In this document: positions 35,561 through 47,510 of the stretch, one piece after another
Numbering within the stretch: position 1 is the first letter of the stretch
How the letters are laid out: each line of letters begins with the position of its first letter
Assembly (NCBI GenBank): GCA_050084985.1
Contig: JBITNC010000001.1
Location: 58,838,001 to 58,902,000 of the forward strand
Direction of reading: 5' to 3'
Length of the DNA: 64,000 bases
Source of the DNA: Nageia nagi
Taxonomy: Eukaryota > Pinophyta
Translations under genes and position numbers: made by a program
The notes under the pieces: generated by a model
The model's input: the letters and a program-made list of their open reading frames with translations, nothing else
What the model was told of the DNA's origin: nothing
The model's database searches: none

Positions 35561-36560
35561 AGAGCATTGCAACAAAACTAGCATGAGTATTTTTCTTTCT
35601 TTTGTAGCTCTTTACATTTCCATTACCTTTGTGCTTTTCTTCTCTTTTTTTTTTTTGTAACAATCAACTTCTTTGTGACCTTGAATGCCACAATAGTTAC
35701 AATTTCCATCAAACTTTTCCTTAGGATAATGAGTGTTTGCTTTACCTTTTCCATCTCTTTGCTTGAAGTGAATGTTGTTGCCATTGTTTCTACTACTATG
35801 GTTGTTGCTTTTATTGTTCTTATTGCTATTGTAGCCACTACCTCTTTTCTCAAACCTTTTCAAGGAAGAAGGATAAAATTTCTTTTGATGGTTGAACTTT
35901 TTCATGAAAGGATTTTTGGTCACTCCAAGAGCAACATTTTTATCCTTAGAAGAAGAAATCAACCCTTTATTGTTAAGGGTTTCCTCATGCTTCAATAGGT
36001 GCCTTGAAAGGTTATCAAGAGAGATGACTTCTTCATCATCATCAAGCCTTGTTTCTATAACTGTTACAAAGTTTCTAAATTTTTAAGAGAGGCTTTGAAG
36101 AATGATAAATACCATGAACTTATCATTGATCCAATTGCACCCACAAGCAATAAGTTGGGTTCTTAAGTTAATGATTTTATTCAATTAGATAGCCACATTT
36201 TCATCTTCCATTTACCAAGATTGAAGCAACTTTTGTAGAATGGTAAACCTTCTTGAAAATTTTGAACCAAGGTAATTTGCTTTAGCTTATCCTATGCTTC
36301 CTTTGCTAAGGTTGAAGAGGATATCATTAGTAGCACATCATCTAAAATTGCACGATAAATCATAGAGGTTGCCAACTCATTTTTTATGTTGTAAGCCTCT
36401 AGTTTCTTCTCATCTGTAGGAGGTACAAGGTTCTCATTCATTGTTTACCATAGCTTCCTTGCTTATAATTTGGCTCTTATCCTAGGTTCCCAAATCCCAT
36501 AGTTGGAACCATTAGGAATATGTTTGGATAAAAAGGATTCTCCTATTTGTTACACAAAAT
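35561..36560 (-). pseudogene. E3 gag with CCHC zinc knuckle
   Basis: Minus-strand gag: GESFLSKHIPNGSNYGIW at the start (the L-x-G-x-N-Y-x-x-W block of the DUF4219/UBN2 type; the initiator ATG has become ATA), ELATSMIYRAILDDVL in the middle, and an open C-terminal part at 35612-35995 that runs from HEETLNNKGL through an Asn/Ser/Lys-rich linker to the knuckle CNYCGIQGHKEVDC, a correct C-x2-C-x4-H-x4-C. Roughly 330 codons with several stops. It is very similar to the E4 gag at 63.66 kb. Confidence 0.92.
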
Positions 36561-39365
36561 GTGAAATAATAAGCATGCACTTTCAATAATCAACATTAAA
36601 TGTTAAGTTTTAACCAAGTAAATAATACATGTTATATTTAACACTAAATACATTCTTGATTTGATTCACAAGTGCAAATGTACAATTCAAATAATACCCA
36701 TGTACCCAAATACATTTCTCATCTCAAGAACTGTAGATGTAGAATGACATTATTGAGGCTTATTTTTTTTATCTAAAACTAGGCATTCACTTGGATGCCC
36801 ATACAAGAGAAGCCCAGGTCCTACCAATCCTCAACCAATTCCCCTTGGGCAACAATATACCCTCACAATAAGTAATAGCTATTTTTCAAGGTTATGACAT
36901 TTATTGGATTAACCAAATTATTAATCTTGATTAGGTTTCAAGTTGTCCTCCTAGCTTATCAAGATAATCCCTGAATGTACGTGTGGATATGTGGTATCAC
37001 TACACAAATACCTATCCACCTATTGGAGTTAAATCTAGATCAATAGAGGAATTAGGAGCAATTAAGAAGTATAGACTTTTAACCACTTGGATTGTTGAAC
37101 TTAAAAGCTCTAGTTTGCTTGTCCTCACCTCATGGCTCCCCAAACAAGTCATGTTATAGAATGTATGTGCAAATGTGTTCATTTTAGGGGTTTCTCATAT
37201 CAATATTTGCATTTTTATTGCATAAGCAAACAAATCAAAGTGCGAAATATGAAGTAAAAGAGCATAAGAAAAAACATCGTCCATGCAAAACAAATTTAAA
37301 ACTTAAGTGTCCAATGGGTTTTGTTTACCAACCCCTAAAGGACATCTTTATATCAATCCTTATTTTGCACAAGTTAACTTTGCAAAAAAAAAAAAAAATA
37401 CTTGAGCATAAGCATGTATTAATTCCAAAATTTGCATAAGTTAACTTTATGAATTAGGTCTTAAGCATGCAACATTCTATTGAAAAATAAGTAATAGGCA
37501 TGCATTATTTAATTTAAGAAGCATTCATCATTCCATAATTGCACAAGTTAATTCATTAACTTTGCATAAAAGAAAAAAAATGCATAAGTCTATTCATAAC
37601 ATTGCATCAAAGATCTAAAAATTTTTTAAGTAAAGATATATAAAAATCTCCCATCTTTTACTTAAAAATAGAAATTAGATAAAAAAACATCACTACTAAT
37701 TTACCTTAGAAAATTATTTTAAGAATGACCATTTTACTTAAGTAGTGATGAAGATACTTAAAGAATTGTCATTTTCCTTTTTTTTAAAAAAAAATCTTTT
37801 TTTTTTTTTAACTTAAAGTAAAAACATTTAGTATGCAAACTAGATAAAAAATTTAAGTAGGAGAAATTTATATAAATTCCCCCTTTTTACTTAAAGGTTT
37901 ATCCCTAAACATAGCATACTAAATAATTTATCCTTAAAAATATTTTAATAAGTGCATTTAATAGTAATGATGAATGTTGGACCAAGTCAAAAAGTAATGT
38001 AAGTATACTCATCATGAAAAAATACTTTAAGTGACTTGTAGGCATCTAAATGCATTTAATGAAGGAATGTCTTGTAAGCAAAAATTAAATGCCTACTAAG
38101 AAAAAGTATACATTACTTCTAAATGGCTTTGCAAAAAAGTAATAAAAAAAAAAAAAAATTGAATGCACCAACCCCAACAATGTAAGAAACCCCAAAAATC
38201 TTTAGAGAATGAAAAAATAAATGATCCAATTAGAAGGGCCATAGATTTTTAATAGGAGAGACTAAGTCAAGGAAAAAATGTGCAGCTAAGAATAGGAGAA
38301 TAGGTAGTTGCAAGCAATGGGAATAGGATAATAGGCATCCATGAGCAACGAGAATAGAGCTTAGAATTTAGATCAACTATGCAAAGAAGAGGTTGCAGGT
38401 TTGACCAAGAGATGGCAGAGTCAAGGGGCTACGATTGCTAAGAAAGGGGCTAGGGTTTGAGGGTCGCTAGTGGGAGACACTGGTGAAGTAGAGTGGAGGA
38501 GCTAGCAAGGGGTATGTAATAGCCAATCAAGTCTAACCCCTTTCTATATGTAGATTATTGAAAGATTTGAGTAGGAGGAGCTAGGGGAGGTCGAGGCACC
38601 AATGGAGGATAACAACTAGGTGGAAAAAAAAATAACACACCACCAGCATAGTGGCAAGGGCAAAGTTTGAGAGATGAATAATAACAAAAAAATGGTGAGG
38701 GAAAGTGGTAAGACAACAAAGGATGAAGCAGAGGGAGCCAATTAACATTGAAATATGCTAATAACCAAGAAGTCCAACATGCTGGCCATTAATAGATTCC
38801 ACACATCATCCACCAAAACCAAATAAATTCTTCTCTTATGTAAAATAAATACACTTTGTATGTTCTTAAAGAAGTAAAAAATAAAAGAAATGCCTTTTTA
38901 TTTAATAATAGTTATACAAATAAGAGTGAAATTCAATGCAAGTGCAATTTTTTTAAGGAAATTTGCATATAAGCAATATATTAGTAATTTCCTTCTTTCC
39001 TCCTTTTGAATATATTAAAAAAAATTGCAATATAATTTTTAACATAAATCCTTTTTTTTTTTAAAATCAAAATAAGCAATATATATTAAACAACTTTTTG
39101 TAGAAAAAATTGCAACAAAAAAGTTAGCATAAACAAAAGATTACATGCTCATATATTGCTATTTTTGGAGTAAAAAAAGATGAACTAACACATTATAAAA
39201 AATATGTTAGTATAAAAAAAATCCCAAAAAAAAAAAGTAAAGGAAAGAGGGTTATACCTTCTCTTGGATTTACCTCACAAGAAAAGTAAACCTCAAAAGA
39301 TGATGGAGAAGAAGGATGAAAGATGAAGGACCTCCAAGATGTTGAATAAGAGCCTCCACACCAAT
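36561..39365 (-). other. E3 long leader between primer-binding site and gag
   Basis: About 2.8 kb without a supported gene. Parts: a conserved segment next to gag (36.65-37.40 kb) shared with E4; a degenerate TGCATGC-rich repeat region (37.40-37.62 kb); A/T homopolymer-rich sequence (37.75-38.16 kb); a segment at 38.25-38.75 kb that is C/T-rich on the element strand; then AT-rich sequence to the LTR. Open frames here, such as 39193-39525, have no domain and overlap the LTR edge. Confidence 0.75.
37400..37620 (-). repeat. Degenerate TGCATGC/TTAACTT repeat in E3 leader
   Basis: Irregular repetition of GCATAAGTTAACTTT, AAGCATGCA and GCATGCATTATTTAA phrases. E4 has the same kind of sequence at 62510-62800. 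Confidence 0.6.
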
Positions 39366-39377
39366 GCTCTAATACCA
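39366..39377 (-). other. E3 primer-binding site (tRNA-Met type)
   Basis: The minus strand reads TGGTATTAGAGC four bases after the LTR, one transition from the standard TGGTATCAGAGC complementary to initiator tRNA-Met. E4 keeps TGGTATCAGAG. Confidence 0.9.
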
Positions 39378-39380
39378 ATT

Positions 39381-39882
39381 TGCAGGAAATAACACTAATA
39401 AGATAATTCCTAATCAACCAAATCACATGAATGCTCTCATTCACATATACAAAACTCACAAATAAGAAAATATCACAAAGTAACTCAAGATGTAAAGTGG
39501 TTCCTCCAACTAGGAGTACATCCACTAACTAGATCTTTACTTCAATCATAAATACAACTCTCTTACAATCCTACTAATATTAACTCCTACACTTCTATCC
39601 TATAGCATAAATTCACTCCATAATTGGTGTATGATGACAAAGAGGGAGCCTTCTATTTATAGGCCAAAATCCCTCTTTGGATCACCCTTTTATCCACTGT
39701 ACAAAAGCATGTCATGCACATCCTTTTACCCAAGGGGCATGCTCATGACATGGAGTGTAGGACAAGTTATATTATCATATTCACATAAATACTTAAGGTA
39801 TCAAATGATACCTTTAAGTATTAGTGAATTTACATAGAAGATTTAATACAACCTTTACAATAATGCATTATACATTCCAACA
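39381..39882 (-). repeat. E3 5' LTR
   Basis: About 502 bp; plus-strand edges TGCAGGAAAT and CATTCCAACA, TATA box at 39653-39662. Confidence 0.95.
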
Positions 39883-39887
39883 CCTAA
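39883..39887. repeat. E3 target-site duplication, right copy
   Basis: CCTAA, identical to 31229-31233. Confidence 0.9.
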
Positions 39888-41601
39888 GGTATAGCTTCTA
39901 GTTGGTTCTCTTATGTTGCTATTGGTGAGCCATCTTCCTTTGCTTCTTCTATGAAGGACTTGAAGGATCTTGAAAAGTTCTCCCTAACCTTGTTTGTATA
40001 ATATTCATTACATATGTCTGATTATATTGATGCATAATACACTTATGCTACTATGTTGCTATTTGGACTAATAATTGGTTGGGTTGACAACTACATGAGA
40101 GGCCTTTTTTTATGCTATTTTGTTGTTGTGGAGGGATTGCTTGAACAAAATTCTATTGAGATTGATCTGGTTAGGGTGCTAGTAACAATTGTTGTTACTA
40201 AAAGTAGGGTTTTTACATGGGTAATTGCATGGGATACATAGGATGATGCACTTGCTATGGCATTTTTTGGTAATATGGTTGCTGATAGTACTGATAATAT
40301 CCATCTTATTGTTGCAGGGTTGTTAGTAAAACTATTATTTCCTTTTATAAGGCCTATTATATTTCCCCTACTACTGATTTAAATTAAACTAGGGTTATGG
40401 CTAATTCCATTGCACCTATTATGGAGGATACTGATAACCAAATCTCCTTTCATTTAGCATATTGATATCTTCATAATCCCTAAAACCAAGATGACAAATA
40501 TTCTTAATTTAAGGTAATGTTGGGCAGTCATTTGCTTCATGAGGATCCTAATAGATGCTACATATTCTTGTTTTATTTAGGGAACATTCATTTTAAGCAT
40601 GTCCTTTTGTACATTTAGAGAAATACATAGAAAAAACTTTTCAGGCTTCTCCTTATTCTTCACTGCTATGAACTAATCCAAAGAACTAGAGAATGTAGAG
40701 AGTATATCCATTTCAAAGGATTCTAGTAGATTCTTGATCTCTTATTTTGTAATACCACTAATATTCTTGGAGTTGTTCTTTCCTATTAACCCTATAGCTT
40801 TGACAACCTTTACCTTTCTCATTGTGACTCTTGAATAGTTTTGACATAGTATTTTGTTATCATCAAGGCTAAGCTAGAATATATCCCCACCAGACATTAT
40901 ATTTAAAGCATCTAGACATTTATCTAACATAACTTTAAGAAATATTACTTTCAATGTGTCCTCAATAATTTTAGAGTGTTTGAAGCACTAAAGGCTAAAT
41001 TGAAACCTCTCAAGATAGTCCTCTAATGTCTCATCTTCTTTCTATTGTATCCTTAAAACTTCATCCTTAGTCTCCCTTCCTCTATAGTAGTCTTGATACT
41101 TTTTCAAAAAATTAGTCTTCATTGCATCCCATGTATCAATTCCTTTATTTCCAAGTCTCATAAACCATATTAGAGCCTAATATTTAAGTGTTGAAGGGAA
41201 TAATTTGAGTTTGTATGCATCTTTCATATAGTCATACATTTTACACAACACATCAAACTCAAATAAGAACACATTTAGTTCTTCATGGGGATTTGCAAAA
41301 AATGTAGGGATTATTGTAGGTGGAATTGACTTGATCTTGGTCTCATTAGTAGGAGTAATTATGGGAAACTAAAATATCACTTAATTAGCACTTGCATGAT
41401 AGTTATTATTTACCTCCCCATTATATGATGATATTCTTCCTCAAGGATTTGATCTGTTGAATTTGTCTCTTCGATGCTCTCTTCTCTTATGGTATCTTGA
41501 TAGCTGCTAATAGATTCTCCCTCAAAATTTCAAACTTGCCTTTCATTGCTTTGATTCTTCACAAATCATCCTCTTGTATCTTTGGCTCTAGGAAGAGACA
41601 T
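39888..41601 (-). pseudogene. E2 gag
   Basis: Starts at an ATG ending at 41601 (MSLPRAKDTRG). The capsid core is well preserved near 41.0-41.2 kb: LKLFPSTLKY.ALIWFMRLG, TWDAMKTNFLKKYQDYYRG and KEDETLEDYLERFQFSL, the retrotransposon-gag arrangement typical of gypsy elements. The C-terminal part toward E3 is decayed and shows no intact zinc knuckle. The frame continues past E3 at 31228 into the protease junction. Confidence 0.88.
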
Positions 41602-41735
41602 GCACTACACTAATGAAAGAAAATGATCTATTTCAAAAATACATAGGGAATAGATAAAATAAAACATTGAATTTTTCTCTTTCACCCCTCTATATTTTGA
41701 TCTAACTAATATAAACTCTATTACTTAAAATTCTA

Positions 41736-41754
41736 CCCCAAAAATGGTGCTAAA
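41736..41754 (-). other. E2 primer-binding site (TGGCGCC type, decayed)
   Basis: The minus strand reads TTTAGCACCATTTTTGGGG right after the 5' LTR. Allowing G-to-A and C-to-T changes it aligns with TTTGGCGCCGTTGCCGGGG, the site common in Athila/Tat elements. Inference from memory of the consensus. Confidence 0.6.
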
Positions 41755-41755
41755 C

Positions 41756-42903
41756 TAACAATTTTTCTTGGTGTAGATCATTTGTAAGTCAATCAAGGAA
41801 GGGGGCTTATGAAGGATTCAATAATTTATATGCACAATAGGGTTATCTTGGAAAATGCCTAATTAATTGTCTAAATCCTCAATGATACAAAGTGGGGGTT
41901 TTAACATCCTAGAAGTATTTATAGGATGATGCTAATGCTGAATCAAATAACTAAAATTAAACATAACTGGAATTGACAAAACCTAGTTATAATAGGAAAT
42001 ATGAAATAGTGTTTACAGAGAACCCAAACTATGTTAACAAGAAATTGGAAATAAATAATATGTAAATAAATATTTAAGAAAATACAACATAGATTAAGCA
42101 ATACCACACAATAGTTTATCTCCACAAGGAATAAACACTACCATAACATAAACATGATTATTCATCAAATGTAAACATATAAACTAGACTGCTAACCATT
42201 AAAGCATTCTCTTTTTGATTCAAGGGGGCCCTTCCTATGAATCTATAAGGAATGATTCAATGGATAAGAAGAAATAACTTAATGAAACTTAAGTAGAAAT
42301 ATGAATTAGAACAAGACCATTCATTTCATTACAATATATCTTTTTAGAAAATAGTTACATTATGTCATCTCTTTCAGATAACAATAAGAAGGAAGAAAAA
42401 GTAAAAACATTTACATCTCTAAGTCTATTTAAAATAAGTATTTTTCAATGGCTCCCTCCATCCATGGAGCACTACTTCAAATACATTACAATAGTAAACA
42501 TTCATCTTTCCTATTAATTATAAAATGGTTACATTTCCTCCATGATTTCATAAATGAGTGATGGTAGAATGCCACTACTCAGGCCAACACTGAATGTGAT
42601 TTATGGGTGTGATTAGTAGCTCCAAAATTAGGTATCTCCCTACCTGTAATGCTAAGATATGGGATGCTATGAATGTGATATTATGAAGTCACCAAAACTT
42701 TCCAACATTGACATAAAACAACCTATTCTTCTTTAAAATCATGTTGGCACATTAATTTGTAGGTTAGTAAAATAAACACAAATACCTATATTAATATTGA
42801 ATATTCACTTGGATTATGGGTAAAATGGAAAGGTTTAAATTATGGATTAGGGAAATGGAATGGTACTAAAAAGGATAATAACATCTAAATTCAAGATTCA
42901 TCA
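41756..42903 (-). repeat. E2 5' LTR
   Basis: About 1,148 bp, colinear with 22659-23810. The left edge has decayed to TAACAATTTTTC; the right edge is GATTCATCA. Confidence 0.9.
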
Positions 42904-43203
42904 CCCTAAATTTCAATTTGAACTTCATCTTGAAAGCCTTTATGTGAGCCAAAGGATCTCTCTCACTATTATATGTATCCAAAATAGGTTGCACTTGTAG
43001 ATTAGTGCCTTAGTATTATGAATTTCATCATATAATGGATTTAAATCCCTAAACATAGGTGGGGTAGCTCCAATGGATCGATTGTTTCCCCCAATGTTAG
43101 AGGCTTCACTTCTTTCTTCATTCCCATAAAGCATTTTCTTTAGATTAGCTTTGGTCCCCTCATAAAAACTATTTACCATGGTAGAAAACTTAGTTAGTTC
43201 CAT
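42904..43203 (-). pseudogene. E1 gag, N-terminal part
   Basis: From an ATG at 43203: MELTKFSTMVNSFYEGTKAN, then, after a frameshift, QPILDTYNSERDPLAHIKAF, a gypsy gag N-terminal block (D-P-x-x-H-x-x-x-F). It stops at the E2 LTR at 42903 in KFKLKFR and resumes at 22653. CCCTA at 42904-42908 is the right copy of the E2 target duplication. Confidence 0.8.
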
Positions 43204-43312
43204 TTCTAAAATGCTTGAAATGCATGATTAGTTCTATCAAAAAACCATAGGGTTTTTAGTGCAACTAGTGAAGGATAAAGCGATGTGTCAAAAAAAAGTT
43301 AGGTTCACTAAT
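43204..43312 (-). other. E1 leader
   Basis: About 110 bp between the 5' LTR and the gag ATG, closely similar to 10892-10998 in E0. The minus strand right after the LTR reads ATTAGTGAACCTAACTT, where the primer-binding site should be; no tRNA assigned. Confidence 0.6.
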
Positions 43313-44034
43313 TGTTAGAACCAAAATAATAATAATTAGGGTTATTTATAGTAAATTCAATTTAAACAATTAATTATGAAATAACAATAAATTATTACTT
43401 GAAATATGAAAATGACCTAATTGACCTTGACCTACCAAATTGAATTTAAAAAATATACAAACCTATATTTTATCTATCATGATAAATGAGGGCAATATTT
43501 GATTTTTGATTAAAAGAGGATGAATGATGAGCTTTCCTAAAGAACGAAGCCACATATCCTACCTCAACCTAAATTTTGTGCTAGGATTCTAGTAGCACCA
43601 CTTGGTTCACTCTCCATATTACCTCTTCTTTTCTTTTGATATTGTTGTCTCACCTTTGATTCTTGAAATATCAATCTCCAGTGGATGGAAAAGGTTACAA
43701 AAATGCAAAGCTCAAAGTATAACAAAATCCAAAATTATAGGTGACATTAAGAAACATTGGTCAAGAATAACACAAATATGTTTCCACCTATCAAGGATTC
43801 AAGATCATTTCATAATTGCTTATGCACAACCCCTCCACCTTTATAGGTAACAGGTCTAGTGCTAAGGCTCCTCCTTAGGCTTATTATGATGTTGGGTTGA
43901 CCTATTATCATAAAACATAAAGGTAAATGAGTTTACACAAAAATAAGAGTATTTATTTAATAAAATAAATAAATCATTTCAAATACCTAAAAGGGTATTT
44001 TAATTAAATTAAAATTCTTTTTTAGGTCTTAACA
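43313..44034 (-). repeat. E1 5' LTR
   Basis: About 722 bp; plus-strand edges TGTTAGAACC and GGTCTTAACA, so TG..CA is intact. Confidence 0.9.
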
Positions 44035-45830
44035 TTTTTCCTTGATAATCAATCATACTGATGCCTCTAGAGTCTCTTGGAAGGAAATAATTCTCCTAGG
44101 AAACTTTGTAGAATCCTTTATAGTCTAAATTATTGGGCCAAAAAAATTCTTATATAATTTTCTATAATTTATTATAGCAAGATTGAGAATGAACCTAGCA
44201 AGACAAGTAATACACATGGGTTGAGGCAAGCATCTTAGAGTAAAATTCAAACTTTCTTACTAGATATAACTTCTTAGAATTTCAATAGTCTAGTTTCTTT
44301 TTCAACTTCTTAGTAACATCAATCCATAATTAATAAGGTGATCCTTAAAAAGCAAAGGGGATACTGAGGAATTTAAATACTTTTAATGGAAGATCCAATA
44401 TAATTAAAATTGCTCCAAATATGGGGACATGGGAAGTGGAGACTACCTATAACATGATATATTATACTATTAAATACTAGAACTAGAGGCTTTTGTAGAA
44501 AATATTTGGAAAATTAAAGTCTTCATAAATAGGTTGATTATTATACATCAAAGTACATAATGAATCATTTGAAAAATATCCATTTATGAGTTTCCCTTGA
44601 TTATTAGGAAGAGAAATTCCTTGAAGAACAACAATAGAGAATTGTTTTGCAAGTAAATACCTAAATGATTTTATTGCTAATATATATAAAGAAGGTGTCA
44701 AGGGACAACTTTGTATGATAGATCTATGTATCCCAATTACTTTAGTTTCAAAATTATTGAGAGATAATAAAACTAAAGCATAAAATAACATTCATATATT
44801 ATGGATAATTGAGATCCAAATCCTAAAGCCTTATGCATGGATAAAATAAAAAAAAACATTCTATATAATCATAAATTTTTTTCATAATCAATCTTTATGA
44901 AGAGAGCATATTGGTTTCAAATTTAGGCCCATTTCATGCCTTCTTAGACTTCCAAGACATTGTCAAGGATAAATCTACTTTTAATAACACTTGTTTGTCC
45001 AAGTTTGATAATTAGTGATAACAAGGGCTTAAGACACATATCTAGAGCTTTGGAAATTATCTTCTAGTGTATATTCAAAATAGTGGTAGGTCTCTAATTG
45101 ATAATAACCTTAGGGTCATCTTGCTTAGGAATAAACTTGATATTATATTTATTGATAATTGGTCACAAAGAACCAATTTTGAAGGCTTCAAGATAGACCT
45201 TATGAAGATTAGAGACAAGAAAATCCTATCATGCTTTGTAAAATTCAAATGGAAATTCAACTAGACTTGGTGATTTTTCATTCAACATATGGAAGAGATC
45301 ATAAACTAAATCATCAATAGACATACATTTTTCACATCATTATCATAAAGAAGAAGAGACTTTAACATGTACTACCAATAAACAAATTTGAAATATGTGT
45401 TCCCTCTTTGTAGTATTAGCTTGGTAGCAAACACTTGGGTATAATGTTGGGTGAAAGCTTTAGAATTTTTGAACATTGAAGTAAATTCAATCCCATTTTA
45501 TTGAATGGATTTGAATTTAGTAGACTAATAAGGTGTTTTAAAGCTTTTAAAAGATTTCCTTGGTGACTTTATTCCCAACCTTCAACCAGTGAAGTTAGGT
45601 TTTTATATATGCTCCTTTGGCTTATGGTGGATGTGGATAGCTTGGACCCAAAGAGAAGCACTTAAAGGATCAAACTTGAGCTAGATAGTTGCTTAAGATA
45701 GATCATACCTAAAAAAAGAGATGGAATGTATTTGAAATTTAGCCACTTGATTAAAACAAATACTTAAAATTTTTATGAAAAGACTTTTCTCAAGTATGTG
45801 AAGAAAAAATAAAAAATGTTTATCTATCTT
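44035..45830 (-). pseudogene. LINE L1, ORF2 reverse transcriptase part
   Basis: Minus-strand plant LINE ORF2. From the right: LNEKSPSLVEFPFEFYKA near 45.27 kb (RT block K-S-P-G-x-D-G-x-P-x-E-F-Y-K), KSRFILDNVLE near 44.95 kb, then an open frame at 44483-44791 with HRSIIQSCPLTPSLYILAI (usual S-I-R-Q-G-C-P-L-S-P-x-L-F) and YFSNDS in place of the F-A-D-D active site, then STHVYYLSC and SRGISMIDYQG up to the E1 edge. It continues at 15202. The RT active site is destroyed. L1 is 5'-truncated near 45.83 kb; endonuclease and ORF1 are absent. Confidence 0.85.
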
Positions 45831-45917
45831 AGTTATTAATTTTAAATATTTATTTATTAAAAAAATCTATTATTAAATAATGATATTAGCAAAACTCTTC
45901 AAACGTGTGCCAAAATA

Positions 45918-45956
<39 letters not shown>

Positions 45957-46170
45957 TTAATTTGAAACTAATGAGTAAAGCAACAAAATGAGTGGCTTAA
46001 AGTATTTACATATAAAAATACTTTCATCCTATAAAATATTAGTACTCTATTTATCATATGATATTGAAATTGTGATATGTTATCTTCTTACTTAAATGTT
46101 TCAAGAACCTAAGGTTTAAAATTGTAAGTCAAGATTTCCCTGCATGCATGTACTATCCTTTAGGGTTCTT
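45831..46170. other. AT-rich spacer with (ATA)n microsatellite
   Basis: No coding signal. An AAT/ATA microsatellite of about 13 units is at 45914-45953. Confidence 0.7.
45914..45953. repeat. (TAA)n microsatellite
   Basis: About 13 trinucleotide units, nearly perfect. Confidence 0.95.
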
Positions 46171-47510
46171 ATTTTTTTATGTCAAATTGCATTAATCTCT
46201 TAGAATTTTTGCAAGATATTTTTTGTTCTAACACAACTATGCATTTACACCACCTAGGATTTTATCTTTTCCTTTATGTATGGATGCCTCACATAATGGC
46301 ACTTAATATTTGTATGAAGTTGTTAGAGTGGAGGATGGCATTGAGAAAGCACTCATGTAAGTTTCTAAAGAAAGTGGTACATGAGATAATTTGTTATGCC
46401 TTAAGCTTGTATTCCTATGGAAGAATTTCAATATCTTTATCAATGGATTTATTCACACACCTAGTGGGTTATTTCCTTGGTCAAATCCCAAATGAAACTA
46501 TGTTTTGCACCTAGGTTAGCCATGTTTGGAGTCTGTATGGATTCAAAGTTGAAAATATGCAAAATCTTACTAATGGATTCTTTTTCTTTTTTGCTTGTGT
46601 AATTCTTCACGTGCTCAAAATGTTCTTAGAAAATATCACTAGATAGTTTGTAATTCTATCTTGGTCTTGCAACCTTATAGTATTGGGTTTAATGCAAAGA
46701 ATAAAGGTGTTATCGATGTTCTTATCTGGGTTGAGTTCCTTGGTCCTCCTATTCCCCTATGAAATTTTTTGGATATTTTAGCTAAGTGCATTGGTCAATT
46801 TGCATGTTTCAAACCTTAATGTTTCTTCTTAGCTTAATCATCTTGAAGATTCTATGTTAAAGTTGATTTAACTTGTGACCTTTGAAAGTTCATAGATATC
46901 AACATTAGTGAAGATTATCTACGTAAAAAGGTGGATTTTATTAGGCTCTTGAATACATGTTACTATTGTTAGTCCTCTGACCATAATATTCATGTTTTCC
47001 TACTCATGTTGGGTAGGTTCAAAGAGAAACCCTCAATTTCTCCCTCTTCATTTTTTAATCTAGCCCCTTCTAATAAATGTGGTTAAGAAGAATAAAACAC
47101 AATTAGGAATCACCACTCTACATAACAAGAAATGATTGACGTTACTCATCATCCTAAACCTATGGTAATTTTAAACTTGCAACCTTCTCAACTTGAAAAT
47201 GTTATTCAGCCACCTTTGATAATCAACCCTGCTCTAGTGTCGGATCTTGAACCTCTAGTGAATTCTATTTGGTTTATCCCTATATTTTCTTCCATTGTTG
47301 TAATGCCTCTTATAATTCTTGGAGTGGAGGATACCTATGGAGATAGATTTTATCACCCTCACAGTTTATAGAGAGGCATTTACATTGGGCATATGGTGAA
47401 ACAAAGGAAGGTGGGCACTTCACAAGATTATAGTAATTCATTTGGATCCTTGAATATTTTTGTAGATTCAAAGGATGTTATGAAGCTTCAAAATCATGAC
47501 ATTTCTCAAT
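46171..47510 (+). pseudogene. LINE L2, ORF1 (DUF4283-like) remnant
   Basis: Plus-strand ORF1 of a plant LINE. The block NKGVIDVLIWVEFLGPPIPL and LDILAKCIGQFACF near 46.70-46.81 kb fits the DUF4283 end (W-V-R-L-P-x-L-P-x-x-x-W ... I-G-x-x-x-G). A zinc-knuckle remnant, YYC.SSDHNIHVF, is near 46.96-47.0 kb. An open frame at 46179-46514 precedes this and may be its N-terminal part, though I see no motif in it. The tail (47.13-47.37 kb) is a Pro-rich variable linker. Confidence 0.65.

Larger units (their letters stand above)
31234..39882 (-). mobile_element. E3: full-length Ty1/copia element
   Basis: 8,649 bp with ~0.5-kb LTRs, a perfect 5-bp target duplication, a tRNA-Met-type primer-binding site and a polypurine tract. 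Minus-strand order is leader (~2.8 kb), gag with CCHC knuckle, protease, gag-pre-integrase, integrase, RT, RNase H, which is the copia order (IN before RT). It inserted into E2 close to the gag/protease junction, making it the youngest event in the nest. Coding regions have stops and frameshifts, so it is not autonomous now. A second member of the family, E4, lies at 60104. Confidence 0.95.
22659..42903 (-). mobile_element. E2: Athila/Tat-like gypsy element, split by E3
   Basis: LTRs of about 1.15 kb enclose, on the minus strand, a primer-binding site, gag (41601 to 39888), the E3 insertion, protease, RT, RNase H and integrase to about 27.34 kb, a further ~3.5 kb with an extra coding segment, a polypurine tract and the 3' LTR. 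Without E3 it is about 11.6 kb, in the range of Athila/Tat elements. The primer-binding site resembles the TGGCGCC type used by that group. It sits inside E1 gag. Confidence 0.9.
15203..44034 (-). mobile_element. E1: gypsy element (Tat-like pol), split by E2
   Basis: LTRs at 15203-15892 and 43313-44034 enclose, on the minus strand, gag, protease, RT, RNase H and integrase. Without the E2 insertion it is about 8.6 kb, an ordinary gypsy size. Domain order (PR-RT-RH-IN) and pol motifs are gypsy; RT and IN wording fits the Tat branch (see the domain entries). It inserted into LINE L1: L1 ORF2 stops at 44035 and resumes at 15202. The flanking 5-mers CTTTT (left) and TTTTT (right) are compatible with a target duplication but lie in T-runs, so they are weak evidence by themselves. 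Confidence 0.9.

Noticed and set aside
35675-35998. 107-codon plus-strand open frame
   Set aside because: Shadow of the E3 gag C-terminal frame, which holds a correct CCHC knuckle on the minus strand.
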